DNA from: Candidatus Omnitrophica bacterium CG1_02_40_15
GTDB taxonomy: Bacteria; Omnitrophota; Gorgyraeia; Gorgyraeales; Gorgyraeaceae
Assembly (NCBI GenBank): GCA_001871815.1
Contig: MNVP01000045.1
Span: forward strand, 1-14,269
Reading direction: 5' to 3'
DNA: 14,269 nucleotides
A program made the translations under genes and the position numbers. The notes under the pieces were generated by a model. The model worked only from the letters and a program-made list of their open reading frames with translations, was not told the DNA's origin and made no database searches. Of the stretch, positions 4,783 through 11,177 are shown piece after piece (positions within the stretch are counted from its first letter, which is position 1; each line of letters begins with the position of its first letter).

Positions 4783-5937
4783 TTAATTATTTATTAGGAA
4801 ATCGTAGGAGAAATATGCTACGCCGTCAGGATTTAAAGACTCTATGATGTTTTCCTGCTCAGCGAGGAGCTGCGGGTCGTCTTTCATTAAAAAATTGCCT
4901 ATGCCTATATAAACCCTGCCTTTTCCGCGCTGGGCTAAAGCGGATCTTGTAATCTCTTTTGTCAGTTGATTATTTTTTGTATAATTCATAAGCACAACGT
5001 AATCAACTATCCCTTTCTCCAGCCATCCAGGCCAGTCTTGAAATGCGGCAGAAAAAGCAGTGTCGCAAGACGGAATCACTGCGCAGGAAATAAGCATCTT
5101 GGGAGATTTATCTTTTATGTGTTTTGCCAGCTTTTCCACGAGATTTGTAACCTGATCCCTTTTCCAGTCATCCCAAATAAGAGAATTTTCATTATTATTT
5201 TCCATCGACAAGGGGTCTAATCCTTTTTTTTCTTTAAATCTTTTTATGTTTTCCTCCCCATAACCATATGTCAGGCCAAATCTATTGAAACTTGAACGCG
5301 GAAGAAAAGGCACGGGGTACGGATAATGCGCATAATCCAGGTGTATTCCTGATAGGCCCGGATATCTATCTATAATCTCATCTATCACCGATATCATATA
5401 CTCGCCTACCCTCAGATCGCCCGGCTCAAGAAAAAGCTGTTCATCCCTGAGATAATATTTATCAGATTCATTCACATCCTCTGTTCTCATTGAAGACCTC
5501 AGATGTTGATCTTTAGTTAAAATAGAGTCTCCAAACTTTGCCACTATATTCACGTTTCTTGTCTTGCCCACGCTAAGGACATTCACCCATGCAAAAACTT
5601 TTACATTGCATCTTTTGGCTTCTTTTAAAATTACATCTATTGTGTCTACTTCTGCCGCTTTTAACATATCATCATAACTTGCTCTGCCATTTATGCTGGT
5701 ATCATAATAAGATTTCCCTCCGCGGTAAAGTTGAAGATATACTTCATTGATTTTAGATTTTTTGCAGAATTTTATCAGCTCAAATGCGGATCTTTTAGAA
5801 TAAAGCGCTTTCTTTGCAGAAAAAGTTGTAACCCATACGCCTTTTGCAGGCACATCTTTATCTTTTCCATAACTAGATAAAGGCATTATTAAAAAGAGAG
5901 TGATAGAAAATAGAAAAAATCTTTTTACGGCGATCAT
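4783..5937 (-). CDS. Secreted glycosyl-hydrolase-like protein, GHL10 (DUF187/YngK-type) family
   Basis: A predicted exported TIM-barrel protein of the glycosyl hydrolase-like 10 family, which is thought to act on polysaccharide or peptidoglycan but is little studied. The 384 residues begin with a signal peptide (about 1-24: basic MIAVKR, hydrophobic FFLFSITLFLIMPL, then SSYG). The family opening KGVWVTTFSAK is at 32-42. Other barrel segments are VFAWVNVLS (114-122), GIHLDYAHYPYP (197-208, with a probable catalytic acid D201), WDDWKRDQVTNLV (255-267) and VVLMNYT (314-320). The start ATG overlaps the rsmI stop (ATGA), with AAAGGAGA inside rsmI as ribosome-binding site, so the two are translationally coupled. 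Substrate unknown; there is no lipobox cysteine at the signal-peptide end. Confidence 0.82.
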   Translation of the reverse strand: MIAVKRFFLFSITLFLIMPLSSYGKDKDVPAKGVWVTTFSAKKALYSKRSAFELIKFCKKSKINEVYLQLYRGGKSYYDTSINGRASYDDMLKAAEVDTIDVILKEAKRCNVKVFAWVNVLSVGKTRNVNIVAKFGDSILTKDQHLRSSMRTEDVNESDKYYLRDEQLFLEPGDLRVGEYMISVIDEIIDRYPGLSGIHLDYAHYPYPVPFLPRSSFNRFGLTYGYGEENIKRFKEKKGLDPLSMENNNENSLIWDDWKRDQVTNLVEKLAKHIKDKSPKMLISCAVIPSCDTAFSAAFQDWPGWLEKGIVDYVVLMNYTKNNQLTKEITRSALAQRGKGRVYIGIGNFLMKDDPQLLAEQENIIESLNPDGVAYFSYDFLINN

Positions 5938-6608
5938 TTTTCTCCTTTTATAACAATGATAAATTCGCCGCGCGGCTGGTTTAAAGTAAAATGCTTTATT
6001 GCTTCTGAAGCCTTGGCGCGGATAGTCTCTTCAAACACCTTTGTAACTTCGCGGCTTATAGCTATATCCCTGTCCCCCATTATATCCAGCATATCTTTTA
6101 AAGTCTTTAAAAGCCTGTGAGGGGATTCATAAAGCACGATGGTTCTTTTTTCCTGGCTTAAAATCTCCAGTTCCTTGCGTCTCTTGCCAGGTTTCTGGCT
6201 AAGGAAGCCCTCAAATACAAAACTATCAGTAGGCATGCCTGATAAAACAAGGCCTGCTATAATAGCGCTTGGCCCGGGAATAATTGTAAGAGATATATTA
6301 TTTTCAATTGCAAGCCTTACAATATTAAAACCCGGATCGCTTATGCCGGGAGTGCCGCTATCTGAAACAAGCGCAATATCCTTGCCTTCTTGAAGCAGCT
6401 TTAATAAATATTCGCCTTTTTGAATTTTATTGTACTCAAAATAACTTGTAGTAGGCGCATTTATCCCGTAATGCGAAAGAAGTTTTTTCGTGTGCCTGGT
6501 ATCTTCGCACGCAATAAGGGCAACTGACTTAAGTACCTCTATTGGCCGAAATGTTATATCCTTAAGATTCCCTATTGGCGTAGCAACTATAAAAAGTTTC
6601 CCTGTCAT
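5934..6608 (-). CDS. rsmI: 16S rRNA (cytidine-1402-2'-O)-methyltransferase
   Basis: Methylates the ribose 2'-OH of C1402 in 16S rRNA, fine-tuning the ribosomal P site. The 224-residue protein has the SAM-binding tetrapyrrole-methylase fold: IVATPIGNLKDITFR (7-21), CEDTRHTKKLL (34-44), LVSDSGTPGISDPG (80-93), IPGPSA (110-115), the RsmI-specific FEGFLSQKPGKRRKEL (132-147) and YESPHRL (160-166). It lacks the C-terminal extension of the E. coli protein (286 residues), as many bacterial homologues do. An extended -10 box ends 8 bases before the ATG and no ribosome-binding site is evident, so the transcript may be leaderless. The gene overlaps the GHL10 start by 4 bases. Confidence 0.95.
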   Translation of the reverse strand: MTGKLFIVATPIGNLKDITFRPIEVLKSVALIACEDTRHTKKLLSHYGINAPTTSYFEYNKIQKGEYLLKLLQEGKDIALVSDSGTPGISDPGFNIVRLAIENNISLTIIPGPSAIIAGLVLSGMPTDSFVFEGFLSQKPGKRRKELEILSQEKRTIVLYESPHRLLKTLKDMLDIMGDRDIAISREVTKVFEETIRAKASEAIKHFTLNQPRGEFIIVIKGEK

Positions 6609-6616
6609 ATGTGCAT

Positions 6617-6625
6617 ATTATATCA
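6617..6625 (-). promoter_or_regulatory. Extended -10 promoter element for rsmI
   Basis: The minus strand reads TGATATAAT, a full extended -10 consensus. No good -35 is seen at 16-18 bases. A transcript would start about 1-3 bases before the rsmI ATG, implying a nearly leaderless message. The 43-base gap after the radical SAM gene contains little else. Confidence 0.5.
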
Positions 6626-6651
6626 CATTTTTAACAAGAGAAAAAACAATG

Positions 6652-7710
6652 CTATTTATAAATATTTTCATAAATTTCTTTCTTTATTTTTGCCTGCCGA
6701 CAGAATTCAGGCAACATTGCAGTTAACGAGCCGCGTTCAAGCAAAGCTATTGCCGGGCAAAAAAAGCAGTAAGAAACAAGACTGCAACCGCGGCAATCAA
6801 CTCTATCCTTAAAATGCAAGGCTCTCATTTTATTAATTTCTTCATTATCTTTCCATATCTCGATGAATGTATTTTGCCTTAAATCATTATTTCCTTTTAA
6901 TCTAATCTGGACGCAAGGATTAAGTTGGCCATAAGCGCTAATAGCGCACTTGGTAAGCCCCGCGGCACAAAAGATATCATTCTCTTTTGGCTCACTTGGT
7001 TTAGGCAATTTATTAAAATCTCCTCGCATTCCAATAATTTGCTTCATATAATCTTTTATCTGTTGATTATCCGCTCTGTAATTTAACGGCGTAGTTTCTT
7101 TATTTGCGCGGGGAGAAATAAAAGCTCCCCCCTCCACTGACAACCGACCCTTTCTTTCCGCATATCCCTTTCCTTTTACAAACCTATAGAGGCGCGGTAG
7201 GTCAGCTGCATTTTGTCGCATTAACGTTGTTTTAACTATTACCCTGATCCCCTTCTTTATTAATAATCTAATAGCTTTAATTGTATTATCAAAGGAACCC
7301 TTTACGCGGGTAATCTTTTCATGTGTATCTTTAAGCCCATAAAGACTTACCTCAACAGAAATTGGATGCAGTGTCTCAATTATACCAACGATTTTTTCAT
7401 CAATTAATGTCCCATTGCTTAATATTGAAACAGCAAAATTAAATTTACGGATGTATGCGGCAATAGTAAAAAAATCTTTTCTTAAAAATACCTCTCCTCC
7501 TGAAAGTGTTAGATATATACATCCTGCTTCTTTTAGTTGCTTCAAAATACTATAAACTTCTTTGGTGTCTAACTCTTTTTTTCTTTGGCGAATAATATAA
7601 CAGTGGATACATTTTAGGTTACATTTATAAGTAAGTTCAAAGAGGCATTCTAAGGGAATAGCTTTCTTTATAATCTTTTCAGTTAAATCCTGATATGAAT
7701 TTATAGGCAT
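6652..7710 (-). CDS. Radical SAM/SPASM peptide-modifying enzyme (PqqE-like)
   Basis: Iron-sulfur enzyme expected to modify a ribosomally made peptide. The 352 residues carry the radical SAM cluster motif C30-x3-C34-x2-C37 (KCNLKCIHC), the LTLSGGEVFLR segment (68-77) and SILSNGTLI (95-103). The C-terminal SPASM domain has the full cysteine set for auxiliary clusters: C248-x12-G-x4-C266, then C306-x2-C309-x5-C315-x2-C318 and C337. C255 is an additional cysteine. AGGAAAT precedes ATG 7710. It lies 77 bases after the candidate precursor and shares a strand with the PqqD-like and kinase genes, the usual company for RiPP maturases. PqqE itself would need PqqA/B/C partners, not seen here. The chemistry (thioether, carbon-carbon or other cross-link) cannot be predicted from this sequence. 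Confidence 0.9.
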   Translation of the reverse strand: MPINSYQDLTEKIIKKAIPLECLFELTYKCNLKCIHCYIIRQRKKELDTKEVYSILKQLKEAGCIYLTLSGGEVFLRKDFFTIAAYIRKFNFAVSILSNGTLIDEKIVGIIETLHPISVEVSLYGLKDTHEKITRVKGSFDNTIKAIRLLIKKGIRVIVKTTLMRQNAADLPRLYRFVKGKGYAERKGRLSVEGGAFISPRANKETTPLNYRADNQQIKDYMKQIIGMRGDFNKLPKPSEPKENDIFCAAGLTKCAISAYGQLNPCVQIRLKGNNDLRQNTFIEIWKDNEEINKMRALHFKDRVDCRGCSLVSYCFFCPAIALLERGSLTAMLPEFCRQAKIKKEIYENIYK

Positions 7711-7787
7711 TATTTCCTAACTAAGTTCCCAGGGGATAATTTTCTGTTTTATAAAGGTCGGCGAATGGAAAATTCTAAAACAATGTT

Positions 7788-7910
7788 TTAAACATAGGAT
7801 AAGCAATTAGGGCTACTATTATCCCATCCACAATAATTCTTCATCTTGGCAAAACCATGGTTTTTTATTTTTTGAACTCTTGGCTTAACCCATTTCTTTT
7901 TCTTGTTCAT
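7788..7910 (-). CDS. Candidate RiPP precursor peptide (40 residues)
   Basis: Small ORF nested between the PqqD-like and radical SAM genes. It has a near-perfect ribosome-binding site (AAAAAAGGAG, about 5 bases before ATG 7910) and overlaps the PqqD-like gene by 26 bases in another frame. It begins MNKKKKWVKPRVQKI: a lysine-rich stretch, then an aromatic-x-x-Pro motif (W7-V-K-P10). This resembles the YxxP leader motif bound by PqqD-type recognition domains in lasso-type systems. The C-terminal half, NYCGWDNSSPNCLSYV (25-40), has two cysteines (C27, C36) and Gly, Asn, Ser and Tyr residues typical of a modified core. No leader cleavage site is obvious. The expected partners lie on both sides. 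I do not recognise the sequence; the precursor role rests on size, ribosome-binding site, position and leader motif. Confidence 0.72.
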   Translation of the reverse strand: MNKKKKWVKPRVQKIKNHGFAKMKNYCGWDNSSPNCLSYV

Positions 7911-8271
7911 ACCGTCTCCTTTTTTGCTTATAGTTTAATTTTATATACCCTCTATGGATATTATTTTTTCCGATTTCTCCTTTTTGAAAATCTATAAATT
8001 CCATGCGACGCAAGTCGCGCAACAAACTCCGTAACTGGATTAGCGCTTCTTTAAAAGTTATATCATATTCACTGCTGATTTTTTTAGCTATATCAACTAT
8101 AGAGCGGTTGCCGTCTATTAACCTCCAAACTCTTGCCGCTGTTTCATTAAGCACATACAATTCTTCTCTGGCTTTGAGTGGTTTGTCAAGCGGGATTATT
8201 ATTGCCTCTTCCCCTATCATTTGCCAGGCAAGAATTTTACTTTTCCGAGCAACCTGAGTCAGTCGCTGCAT
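7885..8271 (-). CDS. PqqD-family peptide-recognition protein (RRE)
   Basis: RiPP recognition element protein expected to bind the leader of the precursor and present it to the radical SAM enzyme. The PqqD signature spans about residues 39-75 (YVLNETAARVWRLIDGNRS, IVDIAKKISSEYDI), followed by a helix-rich LRDLRRMEFIDF segment. At 128 residues it is longer than PqqD (about 90), with a basic C-terminal tail (KQKRRRYEQEKEMG) whose codons overlap the start of the precursor. The start at 8271 is supported by GGAGG 7 bases upstream and lies inside the 3' end of the kinase gene (35-base overlap). The overlaps suggest translational coupling kinase to PqqD to precursor. Confidence 0.88.
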   Translation of the reverse strand: MQRLTQVARKSKILAWQMIGEEAIIIPLDKPLKAREELYVLNETAARVWRLIDGNRSIVDIAKKISSEYDITFKEALIQLRSLLRDLRRMEFIDFQKGEIGKNNIHRGYIKLNYKQKRRRYEQEKEMG

Positions 8272-9097
8272 CTAGAAACCTCCACATAGATATCCCGGCT
8301 TTAAAACTCAACTCGTAATGATTAATATTATACACCATATCAAAGCAGATGGCAATTATCTTTTTTATTAACTTCTTGTCAACTGGCAGATAAAAACTAT
8401 TTTTCAAAATCCTCATTGCTGCCTTTTTTTTATTTATTGGCTTAATTTGATTAGCGTTGGATTTTTTAAGAAAAAATATATGTTTTATGGGAACTGGGGC
8501 ATTTGATGTTTCTTTTATATCGCCATGCCAGGGATTGCCATATATTTTAAACAATTTTCCTTCTCGGCGTATAATAATCCTTTCATCGTTCAAGACTGAT
8601 AATCCATATCTGAGTGCCAGTTTTCCCACTGTAGACTTCCCTCCTTCTGGAGGAGCAATGAAAAGGTATCCCTTTTTATTATCTGCGACGCCGCAAGCAT
8701 GTAACATCAAAGCACCATTCTGAGGCAGAATTAAACTGAATAATATAGGCAGAAAACATGAAAAGATTTTGCCTGAATGATCCGCAGTATAAAATTTTAC
8801 TTTATTAAGACTGGGATTCAGTATTGCTAATGAAGATTGCCCGCTAAAACAAAGATGCAGGACTATAGGGTTATTATTTATGGACTGTCTGTAAAGCTCT
8901 TTTTGAAAAACTGATGTTCTGAGATTTTTCGCTTTTAGAAAACCTTTATATTCCACATCCACAAAGATATTCGGTCTTTTTAAAGAAAGGTAATCCCTAT
9001 ATCGTAATCTTATAAAATTTCTAAAACTGCGGCCTTCTACTCTAATCAATAAGCATATTCCGCCAACTTCAAGCCTTAATTCATTCGGTTCTGCCAT
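8237..9097 (-). CDS. HprK-like kinase domain protein of the RiPP cassette
   Basis: ATP-binding protein related to the HPr kinase C-terminal domain, of the sort found next to PqqD-like proteins in peptide-modification clusters. The 286 residues include a P-loop GYLFIAPPEGGKSTVGKLA (143-161), an LNDERIII segment (169-176) in the place of the HprK acidic Walker-B-like motif, and YGNPWHGD (186-193), a motif I associate with this group. The N-terminal 120 residues are not recognised. In lasso-peptide clusters related kinases phosphorylate a serine of the product; here the role is inferred only. The start is 22 bases after the glmS stop without a strong ribosome-binding site, so it may be co-transcribed with glmS. 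The architecture recalls the SynChlorMet (Scm) cassette, in which ScmC is HprK-like and ScmD PqqD-like; that link is from memory. Confidence 0.8.
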   Translation of the reverse strand: MAEPNELRLEVGGICLLIRVEGRSFRNFIRLRYRDYLSLKRPNIFVDVEYKGFLKAKNLRTSVFQKELYRQSINNNPIVLHLCFSGQSSLAILNPSLNKVKFYTADHSGKIFSCFLPILFSLILPQNGALMLHACGVADNKKGYLFIAPPEGGKSTVGKLALRYGLSVLNDERIIIRREGKLFKIYGNPWHGDIKETSNAPVPIKHIFFLKKSNANQIKPINKKKAAMRILKNSFYLPVDKKLIKKIIAICFDMVYNINHYELSFKAGISMWRFLDAATDSGCSEK

Positions 9098-9119
9098 ATT
9101 AAAAGTGTAAGGTTGTTGG

Positions 9120-10949
9120 CTATTCTACTGTAACGCTTTTTGCAAGGTTTCTTGGCTGGTCAACATCGCATCCGCGTTTGACTGCAATGTAATAGGCAAG
9201 AAGCTGCAACGGCACTACTGTAACGATAGGCGAGAAGATTTCATCTATTCTGGGAATAAAAATTATCTCTTTTGTAAAGCCTTCTATGCGTTTATCGCCT
9301 TCAGTAGCAATTGCTATAACCTTACCTTTTCTCGCGCATATCTCTTCGATATTCGAAATCATCTTTTCATACACAAATGACTCTGGCGCAATGCACACCA
9401 CAGCCCTGTATTCGTCTATAAGCGCTATTGGGCCATGTTTCATTTCTCCTGCAGCATATCCTTCTGCAGGTATATAAGAGATTTCTTTCAGTTTCAGCGC
9501 GCCTTCAAGGGCTGTTGGATAATTCAGGTTTCGTCCAAGGTATAAGAATGAACCTAAATTCAGGTATTTGGTTGCGATTCTTTGTATGTGATTCTTTTTA
9601 GCCAGAATATTATTTATAATTCCAGGCATATTTTTAAACCTGCCCAGTAAAGATTTTTTTAAATCGTTTTTTAATAATCCTTTTTTATCTGCAATATAAA
9701 ATGCCAGTACATACAGAATCGCTAGCTGCGCCGTATATGCCTTTGTAGACGCAACCCCTATTTCCGGGCCTGCATAAGTATAAAGCACCCCATCTGATGC
9801 CCTGACTAAGCTTGAGCCGACAACATTGCATATTGATAAAATAATAGACCCTTTTTGTTTTGCTTCCTTTACAGCAGCCAGGGTATCTGCTGTTTCGCCT
9901 GACTGGCTTATTGCAACCGTTAGCGTATTTTTATTTACAATAGGGTCCCTGTACCTGAATTCGCTTGATAAATCAATAGACACAGGTATCTGGGTAAATT
10001 TTTCAAGCACATATTTTCCGACAAGCCCTGCGTGATACGCAGTGCCGCACGCAATTATAATAATATTGGAAATATCTTTTATAGCGCTGTCTGATATGTT
10101 TATGCCTTCCATATTAAATTCGAAATCGGCTTTTATTCTGGAAGAGATAATCTGCTTTAAAACCTTTGGCTGCTCGTGGATTTCTTTCAGCATGAAATGA
10201 GCAAAACCAGTTTTCTGCGCAGAATCAAGGCTCCATTTTATAACATCCATATTTTTATGCCTTGACTCGCCTTCTGAATCAAACACCTCTACCTTATCCT
10301 TTGTTAAAATAGCTACTTCTCCGTCCTCAAGATAGATCACATTCTTTGTATACTTTAATATAGCAGGCACATCTGAGGCAATAAAATTTTCTCCTTCGCC
10401 TATACCTATTATCAGAGGGCTTTCCTTTCTTGCGGCAATAATCCTGTCAGGCTCATTTCTGGAAATTACGCCTAATGCAAAAGAGCCTTTTAAGTTTTTG
10501 AGTGAGTTCAATACAGCATCTTTTAAATCGCCTTTATAATATTTTTCTACAAGATGGCTTATGACTTCTGTGTCTGTCTGGGATTTGAATTTATGGCCGT
10601 CTTCTATGAGTTGTTTTTTGAGTTCGCTGAAATTTTCTATAATGCCGTTATGGACTACTGCTATGCCGCCTGAGCAATCCTGGTGGGGATGGGCGTTAAT
10701 ATTTGTGGGAGCGCCATGCGTTGCCCATCTATTATGCGAAATGCCTATATGGCTTTCAGAAATTTCTTTACCCTTAAGAAAACTCTCAAGATCTTTTATT
10801 TTGCCTTTGCATTTCTTTATGACAATTTTATCTTTGGGTATAATCGCTATGCCTACAGAGTCATAACCTCTATACTCTAATCTCCTGAGGCCTTCGATTA
10901 AAATAGGCAAAGCGTCTTTATTTCCGATATAACCAACTATCCCGCACAT
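9120..10949 (-). CDS. glmS: Glutamine-fructose-6-phosphate aminotransferase (isomerizing)
   Basis: Makes glucosamine-6-phosphate from fructose-6-phosphate and glutamine, the entry step to UDP-GlcNAc, peptidoglycan and lipopolysaccharide. 609 residues, the normal length. The N-terminal Ntn glutaminase starts MCGIVGYIG (nucleophile Cys2 after Met removal) and has RRLEYRGYDS (22-31) and HNRWATHG (72-79). Two SIS domains follow, with IACGTAYHAG (299-308), ISQSGETADTLAA (347-359) and the C-terminal DQPRNLAKSVTVE. The start is fixed by the required Met-Cys. No strong ribosome-binding site is seen; the base of a GTAGGGGC palindrome ends 9 bases before the ATG. I looked for a glmS ribozyme in the upstream 230 bases and did not see its conserved core. 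Confidence 0.97.
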   Translation of the reverse strand: MCGIVGYIGNKDALPILIEGLRRLEYRGYDSVGIAIIPKDKIVIKKCKGKIKDLESFLKGKEISESHIGISHNRWATHGAPTNINAHPHQDCSGGIAVVHNGIIENFSELKKQLIEDGHKFKSQTDTEVISHLVEKYYKGDLKDAVLNSLKNLKGSFALGVISRNEPDRIIAARKESPLIIGIGEGENFIASDVPAILKYTKNVIYLEDGEVAILTKDKVEVFDSEGESRHKNMDVIKWSLDSAQKTGFAHFMLKEIHEQPKVLKQIISSRIKADFEFNMEGINISDSAIKDISNIIIIACGTAYHAGLVGKYVLEKFTQIPVSIDLSSEFRYRDPIVNKNTLTVAISQSGETADTLAAVKEAKQKGSIILSICNVVGSSLVRASDGVLYTYAGPEIGVASTKAYTAQLAILYVLAFYIADKKGLLKNDLKKSLLGRFKNMPGIINNILAKKNHIQRIATKYLNLGSFLYLGRNLNYPTALEGALKLKEISYIPAEGYAAGEMKHGPIALIDEYRAVVCIAPESFVYEKMISNIEEICARKGKVIAIATEGDKRIEGFTKEIIFIPRIDEIFSPIVTVVPLQLLAYYIAVKRGCDVDQPRNLAKSVTVE

Positions 10950-10958
10950 ATTTAATGA

Positions 10959-11009
10959 GCCCCTACCGTTTTGATTCGCTTTGTGAATGCAAAACGAATC
11001 AGTAGGGGC
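10959..11009. repeat. Bulged GTAGGGGC palindrome upstream of glmS
   Basis: Outer arms GCCCCTAC (10959-10966) and GTAGGGGC (11002-11009). Inner arms TGATTCGCTTTG and CAAAACGAATCA pair with one mismatch around TGAATG. About five extra bases (CGTTT) form a bulge on the left side. The GTAG foot recalls the RAYT-type palindromes. In a glmS transcript it would be a long hairpin just before the start codon. Confidence 0.7.
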
Positions 11010-11015
11010 GAATTA

Positions 11016-11054
11016 ATCCCCCCTTCATTCTTTCAGAATGAAAGAAGGGGGGAT
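11016..11054. repeat. C6/G6 hairpin in the glmS divergent region
   Basis: Arms ATCCCCCCTT (11016-11025) and AAGGGGGGAT (11045-11054) are exact complements. An inner CATTCT/AGAATG stem with a TTC loop follows, leaving a 4-base bulge. No T-run follows on either strand and it lies between divergent genes, so a terminator is unlikely. Confidence 0.7.
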
Positions 11055-11066
11055 AAGTTCAGATAT

Positions 11067-11110
11067 ATAACTTACGTCGCTTTCTGTTTGCCAAAGACTC
11101 CGTAAGTTAT
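11067..11110. repeat. Inverted repeat ATAACTTACG / CGTAAGTTAT
   Basis: Exact 10-base arms at 11067-11076 and 11101-11110 enclose 24 bases with a weak inner CTTT/AAAG pairing. It is the third palindrome in 150 bases between glmS and the plus-strand gene. On the minus strand, TTGGCA about 18-19 bases from TTATAT within it could be a glmS promoter (weak). Confidence 0.6.
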
Positions 11111-11177
11111 GGCCTCATTTATTATATATTACTTGCTCACTTGTGCCAATAGAAAAAATATGTTAAACTTATATATA

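Noticed and set aside
7711..7787. A second precursor gene between the candidate precursor and the radical SAM gene
   Set aside because: No start codon with a ribosome-binding site and no frame of useful length.
11109..11177. Upstream start for the membrane/spermidine-synthase-like protein
   Set aside because: The ATG overlaps the end of an inverted repeat and the added residues lack homology-like features; ATG 11178 begins a better signal-like N-terminus. Neither has a clear ribosome-binding site.
10950..11177. glmS ribozyme
   Set aside because: The stretch is explained by palindromes and I could not find the ribozyme's conserved core.
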